Notes: a model not told the origin generated them from the sequence alone. A stretch of DNA of 28,109 nt from Hofstenia miamia (GCA_900660155.1 CABFPE010000544.1:79873-107981); one strand, 5' to 3'; shown: positions 1 to 9,331, counted from the stretch's first letter. Made by a program: numbers and translations.

Positions 1-74
1 CAAAAAACGTTTTTTAAAACATATAAAAGGACAAAAAACGTTTTTTAAAACATATAAAAGGACAAAAAACGTTT
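1..74. repeat. 31-bp tandem repeat, about 2.4 copies
   Basis: The unit starts at 1, 32 and 63 (CAAAAAACGTTTTTTAAAAC and 11 more bases). The two complete copies are identical and the third stops after 12 bases. The unit contains the palindromic core AAAAAACGTTTTTT. The array touches the window edge, so the full copy number is unknown. It probably lies inside the Helitron. Confidence 0.9.
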
Positions 75-209
75 AAGGCCATTCAGTTGACCTGTGACAC
101 TCAAAGAGTACACATCAAGTGATCTTTACTTAGTGAATTACAGTGCAAAAAAAATTTGAAAAATTAACATTTAAGGCCACTCAGTTGATGGTTTGCAGTC
201 AAAGATTTA
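72..209. repeat. Diverged direct repeat, about 40 bp, 98 bp apart
   Basis: Two copies begin TTTAAGGCCATTCAGTTGA (72) and TTTAAGGCCACTCAGTTGA (170). Both continue with a similar tail ending in TCAAAGA. The sequence between them is A-rich. Part of the Helitron internal sequence. Confidence 0.75.
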
Positions 210-251
210 AGAATTCCAAAATTAAGTAGCTCAATTAATATTTGTTAAACC

Positions 252-446
252 ATGCCTCCAAAAAAGACAGCCTTATCAAGAAAAAACCCTCAAGCTAAGA
301 GAATGTCCTTAGCAAGGCAGAGGGAAACTGAAGAACAACAGAATGAACGCCTTTTCAAATACCCCGGGCAACGCCGGGTACCCCTGCTAGTAATGAATAA
401 GCTGAAGGTAAAGTTCAGCGTTCCTTTCATGTTTTCAAAACCTTAA
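252..446 (+). pseudogene. Helitron Rep/helicase ORF, N-terminal fragment fused to the 3' end
   Basis: The frame starts MPPKKTALSRKNPQAKRM and continues with a charged segment rich in R, Q and E (SLARQRETEEQQNERL). This basic start followed by a RETxEQxxxRL segment resembles the N-terminus of proteins encoded by animal Helitrons; the match is from memory and untested. After residue 34 the frame runs directly into the terminal hairpin (FKYPGQRRVPLLV), so everything C-terminal to the leader, including the HUH nuclease and helicase, is missing. The last 18 or so residues, to the stop at 444-446, are host flank read through. The ATG at 252 is the first in frame and marks the family-like start. No function is expected. 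Confidence 0.55.
360..391 (+). other. Helitron 3' terminal hairpin and CTAG|T boundary
   Basis: Seven base pairs with one bulge form around loop 368-373. The spacer is CCCCTG and the terminus is CTAG at 387-390. In Helitrons this hairpin acts as the rolling-circle termination signal, and the T at 391 is the host half of the AT target. Confidence 0.78.
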
Positions 447-850
447 AATTATCTGATTATTCGGTGTGAAGTGTATTTAGGTCTTTGTTAAAAAATCGAA
501 ATTGTAAGCAATAAATAGCCAATCTTTTCAAGTACCTCAGCCACAGGAATATGCCTTGATATATATTTACTAACCTGCCTTTGTGCGCATTCATAAAATG
601 ACGAGTTCATGGATCACAATTTCTTTGAAACTGTGTAAATGGACACCAGGTTGTTTTGGATTAAATTACCGATGATTTTTTTTAAATCTAAAAAAGAAAC
701 ACAGAGAAGTGCCTCCTCTTTCACTTACGTGTTCTCAAAAGTGTCCATGAAATGCCAATTGTTTTATATTCATTCCAGCTATGTACTATGATTCAATGAT
801 ATACATTAGCTACATGATATTGATATATTTTATATTGCACAATAGCTAGC
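391..850. other. Intergenic, no gene seen
   Basis: AT-rich host flank between the Helitron end and the first Tc1 element. No coding-like frame was found. ATGGACAC at 639 and GTGTCCAT at 740 are inverted, but only over 8 bp. Confidence 0.6.
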
Positions 851-2200
851 TATAAATATTTTTCAATTATTATGGACACCTAGATCTGCAATACATTTAC
901 ACTGCTTGCATACATATTTGCAGAATTTTTGCAGCTAATTATCACGTACATTCCATTGCCTACCATATCACAGAAATTTGCAGTACAAATATATACATTT
1001 TATAAACATCTTTTACTACAAAATGGGCAAAAAAGCAGATCTTAATGATTTGGAAATCAATCTTGTAAATGGTCTACTGAAAGCTGGAAACAATTCCATC
1101 AGGGAAATTTCAAAAATATCTGGCATTAGTGAGCAGCAGTATTTCAAATATTGAATTTTGAAATGAAAACAATATATGCACACCACAAAGGAAAGGAAGG
1201 TGTGGTAGAAAGCCAAAAACATCAAAAAATAATGACCGGTTTTTGCATAGAACAATAATAAAGCAGCCTTTGCTTTCAGCCGCACAGTTGAAACAAGAAG
1301 CAAAGTCAAATGGCATTAATGTTTCAACAAGTACAATTCAAAGAAGGCTAAAGAAAATGGCTTGTGCCTCGATCAGACCACGTAAAGTTCCAAAATTGAC
1401 CAATAAGATGATGAAGAAGAGACTCGATTTTGCAAGAGCACATTCTGAATGGACTGTTAATGGTTGGCGTCAGGTTTCCTTCAGTGATGAAAGCACTTTT
1501 GAGTGCAAAATGGCATCAAAAAAACGAGTATGGCATTCAGCTGGTCAAACATTGCAACTTCATCAAAAGTTGAAGCACCCCATAAAGGTTATGGTCTGAA
1601 GTGTGATTAATTTTAATGACGCTTGACGGCTACATATATGTGATGGAATGTTGAACTCCATCAAGTATATAGACATTCTAAAAAACAAGCTTCTACCACA
1701 GCTCAATGACTGGTATGACTCTTTGTATAACTGCATATTCATCCAAGATGGGGCACCATGCTACACAGCAAAAGTGGTTACTAAATTTTTGAGATCAGAA
1801 GGAATTTCTCTTCTTTCGTTGCCTGGTAATTCACTTGATCTCAACCCCATTGAGAACATTTGGGGCATCTTAAAAGAAAAATGTCAGGAAAAAACTATTA
1901 CTAATAAAAAACTTAATTGAAGAACTAATTAATGAATGGTTTCAAAATGAAAAGATGCAACAATTTGTAAAAAATGCAATTGACAGCATGCCTCGACGAA
2001 TTGAAGCTGTGATCAAAGCAAAAGGTGGTCACACCAAATATTAAAGGCAGCCTAAACATGGACTAAATTTTTATTTTTGAATTATTTGTGCATACTTTGA
2101 ATGTGTTATTAAATGTGTTTGTTTTGATTACTCATTGTGGAAATAAAAAAGATTATACACAAAATGTTTATAGTGTCCATATTAATTTGACCAGGACATG
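851..2200 (+). mobile_element. Tc1/mariner element, inactive copy 1
   Basis: About 1.35 kb, normal for the superfamily. The left end at 851-880 and the reverse complement of 2171-2200 share TTATTATGGACAC-like sequence, about 15 of 19 aligned bases, which I read as decayed terminal inverted repeats. The transposase relic lies between them in the expected orientation. Exact outer bases and the TA duplication are not clear, so the ends are uncertain by several bases. Confidence 0.72.
1023..2044 (+). pseudogene. Tc1-like transposase (DD34E), broken
   Basis: The protein would cut and paste its own element. Seen: start MGKKADLNDLEINLV at 1023, helix-turn-helix region, basic GRKPKTS hinge near 1213, first catalytic D in SFSDEST (near 1480), second D in QDGAPCYT (near 1745), and catalytic E in LNPIENIWG (near 1850). 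There are 34 residues between second D and E. The protein ends GGHTKY with TAA at 2042. Damage: an indel near 1130 (frame 3 to frame 1), in-frame TGA at 1159, TGA at 1597 where the family has W (VMVW), TGA at 1624 and, after an extra base near 1915, a shift into the frame used for the C-terminus. Full length would be about 340 residues, normal for Tc1. The transposase family is clear; the exact subfamily is not. Confidence 0.9.
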
Positions 2201-2382
2201 TTTAAGTACGCACATGTAAACTTTCTCCATTAGCATTTGCATAACAAAATACCAATTGAAATCAGTAAAACTAATAATAGTTTTTGATTAAAAATTGAAA
2301 TTAATGCTATATTTGCATAAAACAATATGGTATATTTCTAATAATGTTTTCATAACTGGTGTCAATAATAATTTGATGCATA

Positions 2383-2385
<3 letters not shown>

Positions 2386-2419
<34 letters not shown>
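2386..2419. repeat. (TA)n microsatellite
   Basis: About 17 uninterrupted TA units. Confidence 0.97.
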
Positions 2420-2422
<3 letters not shown>

Positions 2423-2786
2423 GATGTTCCAATGTTTCTTATCATGGTATTAAGAAGAATAAGTAGCACTATTCATTTTTAGGAAGTAGCATCATATTAT
2501 GTTATTCATTTTCTATTTTTGTTTTTATTTGTTTATGTTTTGATATCCGTGGACTTGATTGTTGCTGTGTCAATGGCTAAAAAGATCTCTCAGTAAAAGT
2601 AGCTGGAATTGAGAAATAATCCCACATTCATGTCAAGCACTGTTCCATGAATTTCAAATTGAATCAATCAGCAGTTCTTGATCTGCATCCATCAAACCAA
2701 TATAAACCATTTGCAGCAGTTTGGCACAAAGTTCTAATTCAACAGTTTTAGATTCTAAGCAACAACATCAAAGTGAACTCATTAAA

Positions 2787-2813
2787 AATAATAATAATAA
2801 TAATAATAATAAT
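2787..2813. repeat. (AAT)n microsatellite
   Basis: About nine AAT/ATA units, followed by ATAAATTTAATTAAATT. Confidence 0.95.
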
Positions 2814-4262
2814 ATAAATTTAATTAAATTCTTAAGTAAAATACAAAACCAAACTATAAAATTGAACATATTGGAAGGTTAAATTATTTTGCATGTGTAA
2901 ACAATATCAAAAGGAATTTTAATTCCATTGTATGCTCACGAAGTTTACTTTTAAGTGTATTATAATTATTTAAGAATGATCATCTCTTATTGCAAATTAA
3001 TATATTAATTTAATGAATACGTTTTCTTTCTTTTGGTAATTTTTTATTTAGTTTATGTCTTCCTTTTTTGAAGTCGATGAACATAAATTTCTTTTATGTT
3101 TTTGATATGTTCATAATGTAGACAATACCTTTGCAAGGTTGTGTAGGAATTTGTGCTTGAAGAAAGATCCAAAAATAATCTTATTCATTTATTCCAAATA
3201 ATATTGTTTTTAAAACGTTTATAGCATTGAATTTAAATTATTTAAAATCTAATTATAACTGGTTGTTTTAATCAGATAAATATGGGAGGACGCTTTAGCA
3301 CCTTTTACCCGTTACTCATCGTCTTATCAAGATATTGATTACTTATATAACGGATTTGTGAATTTGGTATAAACACAATCAATATTCGTGTAGAAAACTG
3401 TTGATCGTGTCAGCTAAAGAAGCCACGCCTTTTGAATGATATATTATCTAATTAATATTTAGCTGAAAACAAAATTTCTGTAGCATTGACAACAACGATG
3501 CTTAAAAAATCTTATTAAACAATATATTAGTAACTTTGGTTACATTATTACCAAATGGTAATTATTTATCAATCACTAATAAAATTGCTAATCCATGAAG
3601 ACAACTTCATTAAAAATAATTGATTTAAATTTTTGCCGAATTGACTGCTGTAGGCTGAAATGAGAATTGTTTTAATGTATATCTGCTGTGCTAGTTATAT
3701 TTCTATATTGCTATGGGACATATATTCTTTAAATTGAATAGATTGTATCCAAAATTTGGTTGTCTCAGAAGCGCAGCCGGAAATTAGTTTAAGGGAGACC
3801 CAAAATTAAATTTGAGAGGTCCAGGAATTTGAAGGATTGAAATACATTAATGTAAGTATTATCGGAGAGTTTTGACTAATTTGTATCAAATGCTTTTCAG
3901 GAATCTGTCTGTAAATTTCTAATCCACTGAATCTGAGCGAATATAATATTCGACGTCCACGATTAGATCTAGTTTAATAGCACCCATACATAGCACACTA
4001 AATCATGTGATTGAAGAACGAGAGACGATTGAACCCTTTAAAAATTTGAGGGAGAATATAAAGCATGATTTAAAAAAGCTTATTAATATTTTAAAACAAG
4101 GAAAACTACAAATATATTTTCGTAGAAGAGCAACATCCCCCATTTGCCCTCCCACTACCAGGCGCACGCCCTCCTAAAATTTTTAAAGCTCACATAAACT
4201 TTGGTCTAAATACTTGTTGAAAAACTGTTCAGAGACTACCAATTTCAACAACCTGCCACCAA

Positions 4263-4415
4263 ACTCGTTGAAAGATTAGAAGGTTGTTTCCAGGTATAAG
4301 CTTATTTCCCGGGTAAAAATATCCAACAAGTGTCCACATAGTTTGGAGTAATAAAGCGAGGGCCACTCGATTAGTCTCTTGATAACATATGTGCATAAAA
4401 TGTCGCGTGCTCGAG
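4263..4415. repeat. 153-bp perfect duplication, copy A
   Basis: Identical base for base to 5131-5283, in the same orientation, from ACTCGTTGAAAG to GCGTGCTCGAG. It ends immediately before an N at 4416. In such diverged DNA, perfect identity flanked by N characters points to overlapping contig ends rather than biology. Confidence 0.97.
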
Positions 4416-4443
4416 NTCCCCATTTCTAGACTGTTTATTAAAA

Positions 4444-4677
4444 TTTAACTCACGCACTCACGCATGTACTACACCTGTTCTTAATAAGTCTTCCTATTGG
4501 GAAAAGTCCTTTATTTATAATACAGTCAAGCTTTGGAACAACTTAGATAATAGCATAAAAACTGAAAAAGTTATGAAATTTTCAAACGCAAACTTAAGCT
4601 ATAATTTATTAGGTCACCAAGCAATAATAGGATCATTAAAAAAGTTACATGCATGGGAAGAATTTGTGATAATCTAA
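4444..4677 (+). pseudogene. Non-LTR retrotransposon ORF2, C-terminal fragment
   Basis: An open frame of 77 codons with no start, ending TAA at 4675. It contains SSYWEKSFIYNTVKLWNNLD followed by NSIKTEKVMKF. The pattern RxxxxxxSFxYxxxKLWNxLP, just before the ORF end, is typical of the C-termini of CR1/L2/Jockey-type reverse transcriptase proteins. An AATAAA lies at 4751, about 75 bases after the stop, where the element's 3' end would be. The reverse transcriptase itself is not in this piece, which begins at the N. It differs from the family at 26587-27807 beyond the shared motif, so it is probably another family. Confidence 0.62.
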
Positions 4678-4878
4678 TTGTAATTGTGTTTGTTTTTGTT
4701 ACTTTTACATTTTGATAGGAGCATATCTTTGTTTTGTATCATTTGATGGAAATAAAGAGCTTGTTAACCGTTAAACTTCTTCTTTAAGCATTAGCAAGGA
4801 ATTGCTTTGCTAAAATTTCTTTATGTAATTTTAATTTGAATAATAGTAGTTAAGACCGTGGCAAGCCTGCTGCAAACA

Positions 4879-4927
4879 AACGCCTCTGATTGGTCGAGAG
4901 CTTATGACGTCACACGTCACGTGACAG
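4879..4927 (+). promoter_or_regulatory. CCAAT / CRE / E-box-like cluster
   Basis: Within about 45 bases lie ATTGG (inverted CCAAT box), the palindrome TGACGTCA (CRE), then CACGTCACGTG containing an E-box CACGTG. The patch is richer in G+C than its surroundings. No transcript start or coding frame follows, and it could equally be internal sequence of a repeat. Confidence 0.3.
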
Positions 4928-5110
4928 ACTGCGAATATTGAGGGGGTGGTTGAACTGCTGAGTCATCTAATTGACATCTACCACTAATTGATTTTTTTTG
5001 ACAGGTTGACAGCTCGGGGGGTAAAACCATATTGATTGACAGACTGTGAATATTGCCGAGGGTGGTTGAGTCATCTAAGTGATACTTGGCACTAAGTGCT
5101 TTGAAGATCT
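4925..5110. repeat. Imperfect direct repeat, about 65 bp, two copies
   Basis: Both copies begin GACAGACTG(C/T)GAATATTG, at about 4923 and 5039. Both continue with GGGTGGTTGA, GTCATCTAA and CACTAA(T/G)TG. The second lacks six bases. This suggests the internal structure of a mobile or satellite-like repeat. Confidence 0.75.
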
Positions 5111-5130
5111 TGCTAATTGATTTTTAGATN

Positions 5131-5283
5131 ACTCGTTGAAAGATTAGAAGGTTGTTTCCAGGTATAAGCTTATTTCCCGGGTAAAAATATCCAACAAGTG
5201 TCCACATAGTTTGGAGTAATAAAGCGAGGGCCACTCGATTAGTCTCTTGATAACATATGTGCATAAAATGTCGCGTGCTCGAG
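5131..5283. repeat. 153-bp perfect duplication, copy B
   Basis: Identical to 4263-4415 and begins immediately after the N at 5130. Confidence 0.97.
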
Positions 5284-5318
5284 GCACATGCATGCACATA
5301 GTCCCACGCCCCTAACTT

Positions 5319-5339
5319 AAAATCCTAAATCTGCCCCTG
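5319..5339 (-). repeat. Possible hAT-like element end
   Basis: On the - strand this reads CAGGGGCAGATTTAGGATTT, continuing into TAGGGGCGTGG. Many hAT-type elements start with CAGGGGC-like sequence. I could not find a partner end, and the nearby assembly join makes one hard to trace. Confidence 0.3.
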
Positions 5340-7451
5340 ATTTCTCCGCACGGTGGTTAGGGAGGGGTTTTAGGAGGAGAAAGTTAAAATTAGAAGAATG
5401 GGATACTCTGATATTAAGCTTCGGCCTCTCTTAGACGCAGTGGTGCCATAGGAATTCTTTGTGGGCAAAGACAGTCTTTAGACAAAGGCAAAAAAGAATA
5501 TATATATTTTGAGTAGATCAAATTGGAATTCACATCAAACAGTGAAAAATAAAAATAACATGTATGAACAAAATATATTTAACAAGCAAAGAAACTATAT
5601 TCAATAAATAAAATTGTAATTTTTTACTGAAGTATAAAGGGCACATCTTACCTTCATCAAAATTACTGCTCGCACTTTGAATGGGGCAGCTGCTCTCTCT
5701 GTGCCTCTGTTCCAGCACCCCTACTTACACGTCATAAGAAATTTGTAGTTAAACTTTTAATTTTGCATGCACTAAGAAAAGTTGCATTACAATGATTTAC
5801 TACTTAGCATATCAATAAATTCAAAATTTTGAGAGGTTTTCTTGGAAGGTTTATGTTAGTTGGAGAGGGAACAGCGTCTTTGCCTCACCCGTCATTTAGT
5901 GCCATTGACTTTGCTGCATATGTACTGTGTAGCTGTCACTTTAGTAATATATCAATAGTTAAAGCATTTGTTTAGACAAACGAAATGGAATACACTGATT
6001 TGTTACTGGTAGCTTAATTTATTAGATAATTTGGGTATTAAATTTTGGTTTTACGGCAAAAATTTGGAAGTAATGATAGGCATAGATAGCAGTTAGATCC
6101 TCTACATACGCAGGGTTCCTTAGTTCGTGAATATTGTACTAATTCTAAATAACACTCATTCATACATTTATAAAATTTATAAATCTTTAACCCAGTGATT
6201 ACTGTTATATGCAATTCTGAAATGATTAAATCATGAATATTTAAGGTTTAAAATCCAACCAAAAGTAGAATATTTGTAAAAGATAGAAATGATTTTAAGA
6301 TACCGAAACGCCATCATAAACTACAAAATTGTAATTTTCAGTAATTGCACAAAACCAATTCAATAAAAGCGTTTGGAAAATCAATAAATGTTTCTCTCCT
6401 ATTCAAACATTGATCTGCGACTTTGAACAGTGATAAAAATGTAATTTAGGAAAAAGTCTACGGTAGTTGATAAGCAAACGAAATTTTTAACAAAAGAATA
6501 ACATCAAACAGTTGGAAATGATTAATTCATAAACCGTTAGGAAATAAGTGAAAAGAAAACTTTGTACAGTCATCGTAATTATTGCCAGAGCTCAAATTAC
6601 AAACTTAACACTTGGCCAATTCCAACTGATTATTAAAGTGTAGTTGCAGCTTTATTACCGAAAGTAATGGCCTAAGGAGGAAATTAGATTTGAATAATTA
6701 GTGATTTTGTGCCATTTCGTGGCATCATTAATACTTCGAATACCTTATTATGTTTTTCATTACTATTCATAGATGATAGCAGAAGTACAACCAATTAAAA
6801 TATCTTATGAAATTCCACCTCTATTCCTGCTTAAATTGAATTTCACAACAGCAACATACCTGGCCATTGCAGCATCATTATGAATAGATAATTTGCCAAA
6901 ACTTTTCCAAAAAATCCACAATAAGAAAAATTGCCAAAAAATTTAAAATTTGGCAAGGAATGTTAGGGAAATAATATGTCAACTTAAAAATCGACTAAAA
7001 ATGGGTGAATAAATGCATTAAAAATAGTTGTAATTTTAATGATAAAATTTAAATCAAAGACAGGAAAATTATATTTTGGCGCTCACACCCCACGATTTTT
7101 TGATGCGGAAACCTCAACTGTTCAAAGTAAGAAGGTGATCTCATATTTTGCCACAGGATTAAGATAAAATGCTTTTAACGTTCTCTTTAATTAATTGTTT
7201 TATTATTGTAAAATATAGTTAATTTTTAATGTTTTCATAAGCCAGCTTTTTGAAAATGCCCACATTATTTTTGTATGATATGCTTTAGTTGAAATTCTGC
7301 ATATTCAAATAAATATTAAAATTAGAAGTAAATTCACACAAATAATTGATAAATTTAAAATTTTACATCTCCGTTAAAATCCGAACCATAAAAAGTGAAC
7401 ACCAACCGAATAATGATTAAATCTCAAAAGAATATGTTTTGCATTTTGTAA
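5340..7451. other. Intergenic, no gene seen
   Basis: AT-rich on both strands. Short GC-richer pieces occur near 5690-5735 and 5860-5945. No coding frame, RNA gene or paired repeat was recognised. Confidence 0.55.
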
Positions 7452-7679
7452 AATGTTTCTGTTTCTGAGGAAAAGTATGATGACAAGCCATATAATAAAA
7501 GAAGTCCTGATGGTGAACTTTACAATGGTCTTATTTCTTCTATAGTTAATGGAACTAAATGTTCCATTCCTTTTATTATTAAAATAGTAGCTATTGCAAG
7601 ACATTCTTCGGAACCTCTTTTTTCGGATTTTAAGGATGTCTACAATTTAATTTCAACAGAACCACAAACAGTTATCTAA
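7452..7679 (+). CDS. Unrecognised open frame, 75 codons without a start
   Basis: Open from just after the TAA at 7449 to the TAA at 7677. The mixed composition is unusual for this AT-rich DNA: it reads NVSVSEEKYDDKPYNKRS, then a DGELYNGL segment and a hydrophobic stretch ending SEPLFSDFKDVYNLI. It has no ATG in a plausible place and could be an exon or a transposon fragment. I do not recognise a family. A - strand frame across the same DNA (7374-7604) looks less protein-like. Confidence 0.25.
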   Translation, partial: NVSVSEEKYDDKPYNKRSPDGELYNGLISSIVNGTKCSIPFIIKIVAIARHSSEPLFSDFKDVYNLISTEPQTVI

Positions 7680-8790
7680 GTCCACTAAAAAACTTCCCAG
7701 CCCAATCCAGCCCTTCTATTTCAATTATTTAGCTCACTTCGTGACTATATTTTACATGAAAAGAGAATGATGACTAAGAACATTCAGAGTAGATCTCTAT
7801 TTACATCACTATTGTAGGTAGTATACATTGATGTATATTTATTTCTTTTCGTCAAAAGCTTTTAAATTTTTACGGACAAGCATTAAACGAATTTCATTTA
7901 AAATGTTGATAATTTAATTTCCCGAACACTTTGTATAATGCTTTAAATATAACAAAACTTTTTCATAGATATCCGATAAAAATAGAAATTAAACTAAGAT
8001 GTAATAGTATTCGAATTTTGCTCATTTGTTTATATATGTATGCTCATAACGTTGTAGTGTTTATTAAAAGAAAATTGTTAATATAATATTTTAGAGCACA
8101 TCGAGTGATCTATCGAAACACGGATTTATGTGTTTCAATAATTTATAATCCAATTATGCTATTTAAGACCTCTATAAACGATAAAATATTGTATTCTCTA
8201 TGAACCTTTAAAGGATCTATTTAAAAAAGCGTATACAAGACAGCTATTTTAAGTAATAGGATACGAAAAAAAACATTTTCCGACTCACTGGAAATAATAT
8301 TGTTTGCTGGAATTAACTCCTTTTAAAGTATCGCAAGGCCTCCTGCTAAATAGTATTCCCTAAAGCACTGAAAATTTTCAGCTCAGAAATTTCAAGCCCA
8401 TTTTGATCCATGAGATTTCAGCCTAAACTTAGCCCAAGTTAAGATCATGAACAGCCCATTGCATTTCCATCTCTGGTTATCAAGTATATATTCTTGCACA
8501 TAATTCTAAATTTTATTATATATCTTGTTTAAATACGTTGCGAATATTTAGAAAAGATAAAACAATTATAATTTTTAAATTGGAAGTAATGTTGTTCAGC
8601 TAATGAAGAAGATTACAAATAACAACTTTAGATATCAAGTGCTTATTATTCGTTCATTTGATTATCATAGTGATGATATGGATTTATTTTTAACTTTTAA
8701 AAAATGTTTTCAAAATTGACATAAGAAAAAATGTCTTACGTCTCTTTCTGAGAACTTTGTTGGCGCTGTTGAGGATGTGGTAGTTGTGAT
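7680..8790. other. Intergenic, no gene seen
   Basis: AT-rich. A somewhat C-rich patch at 8330-8470 has short repeated AGCCCA words but no frame that I recognise. Confidence 0.55.
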
Positions 8791-9189
8791 TAGAGGTCGA
8801 CGGTTTTAAAATTTTAACTTCGGTTCGGTTCGGATCGGTTTTGGAGCAAAAACCGCGGTTTCGGTTCGGTTTCGGTTTTGTTCTGTAAGAAAAACATGTA
8901 ATTTCGAAGCTATATTTTCTTATGGTTTTACAAGATTAATTTCAAGTTTTTCTTAGTCTTAATGAGAGAAGAAGCATTGACACCAGAAAGACCAGTTCTC
9001 TCCATAAAGCAGGATGGTGCTCCTAAAGTTTGCAAAATTATAGCAGAAACCAAGGTTAAATCGTTGTCTAAGAAATGCGAAATTACCAGTCATTAAAAAC
9101 CGTTTGAAACCGTGCTAGTGAAAATGAGTCGGTTCGGTTTCGGTCTGTGTGAAAACCGCGGTTTCGGTTCGGTTTACCGTCGACCTCTA
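8791..9189. mobile_element. hAT-type MITE, 399 bp
   Basis: Perfect 14-bp inverted ends: TAGAGGTCGACGGT at 8791-8804 and ACCGTCGACCTCTA at 9176-9189. The flanks GTTGTGAT (8783-8790) and GTTGTAAT (9190-9197) match at 7 of 8 positions, the 8-bp target duplication expected of hAT elements. Both ends carry (C)GGTT/GGTTTC-type tandem motifs. A 24-bp subterminal block around ACCGCGGTTTCGGTT occurs at 8849 and 9152 in the same orientation, unlike the inverted ends. Too short to encode a transposase, so it would depend on one supplied elsewhere. Confidence 0.82.
8962..9096 (+). CDS. Short unrecognised ORF inside the hAT MITE, 44 aa
   Basis: Starts MREEALTPERPVLSIKQDG, continues with a lysine-rich half and stops with TAA at 9094. 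Its composition is protein-like compared with the surrounding AT-rich DNA. It may be a remnant of a gene carried by a longer parent element. The QDGAP string resembles a Tc1 transposase motif, but nothing else around it does, so I take that as chance. Confidence 0.2.
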   Translation: MREEALTPERPVLSIKQDGAPKVCKIIAETKVKSLSKKCEITSH

Positions 9190-9296
9190 GTTGTAATTAA
9201 TATAATGTGCTGTGCAATGCGTAATTTGTCTAACGATGCAGCGAATGAAATATTCTGTGTCCTCTATATATTACAAAATGCTATGGTCTTAATGCT

Positions 9297-9298
<2 letters not shown>

Positions 9299-9331
<33 letters not shown>
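9299..9331. repeat. (TA)n microsatellite
   Basis: About 16 TA units. It gives the run of alternating I and Y in a translated frame that should not be taken as protein. Confidence 0.97.

Larger units (their letters stand above)
1..390 (+). mobile_element. Helitron, right-hand part (probably non-autonomous)
   Basis: The right boundary is well defined. A GC-rich hairpin at 360-380 (TACCCCGG / CCGGGTA, one bulged C, loop GCAACG) is followed six bases later by CTAG at 387-390 and then T at 391. Helitrons end this way (hairpin, then CTRR) and insert between A and T. Inside the element lie a short Helitron-type N-terminal ORF and A-rich tandem repeats. The left end, which should begin with TC, was not found and may lie before the window. 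No Rep (HUH) or helicase domain is present between the ORF start and the 3' end, so the copy cannot be autonomous. Confidence 0.72.
2201..4262. other. Intergenic, no gene seen
   Basis: AT-rich, with a (TA)n run at 2386 and an AAT run at 2787. At 3770-3815 a GC-richer patch (CAGAAGCGCAGCCGGAAATT, then AGGGAGACCC) and at 4135-4175 a C-rich patch look like ends of old repeats, but I could not pair them. No coding frame was recognised. Confidence 0.5.
4416..5130. other. N-bounded insert, probable assembly join
   Basis: Single N characters at 4416 and 5130 bracket 713 bp. Collapsing the flanking 153-bp copies would remove this piece and leave a continuous sequence. The piece may be a misplaced contig or a real insertion joined wrongly. 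Confidence 0.75.

Noticed and set aside
1..74. Short array of identical repeats, considered as a CRISPR array
   Set aside because: The units are directly adjacent with no spacers, and the window is from an animal genome.
639..748. ATGGACAC and GTGTCCAT as ends of a 110-bp MITE
   Set aside because: Only 8 bp match and the flanking bases do not pair.
1016..1316. Two open frames on the - strand across the Tc1 N-terminus
   Set aside because: They are shadows of the + strand transposase, which has recognisable motifs.
2381..2419. TACTG before the (TA)n run as a Tc1 end like that at 13886
   Set aside because: Only about five bases match; no adjacent terminal sequence follows.
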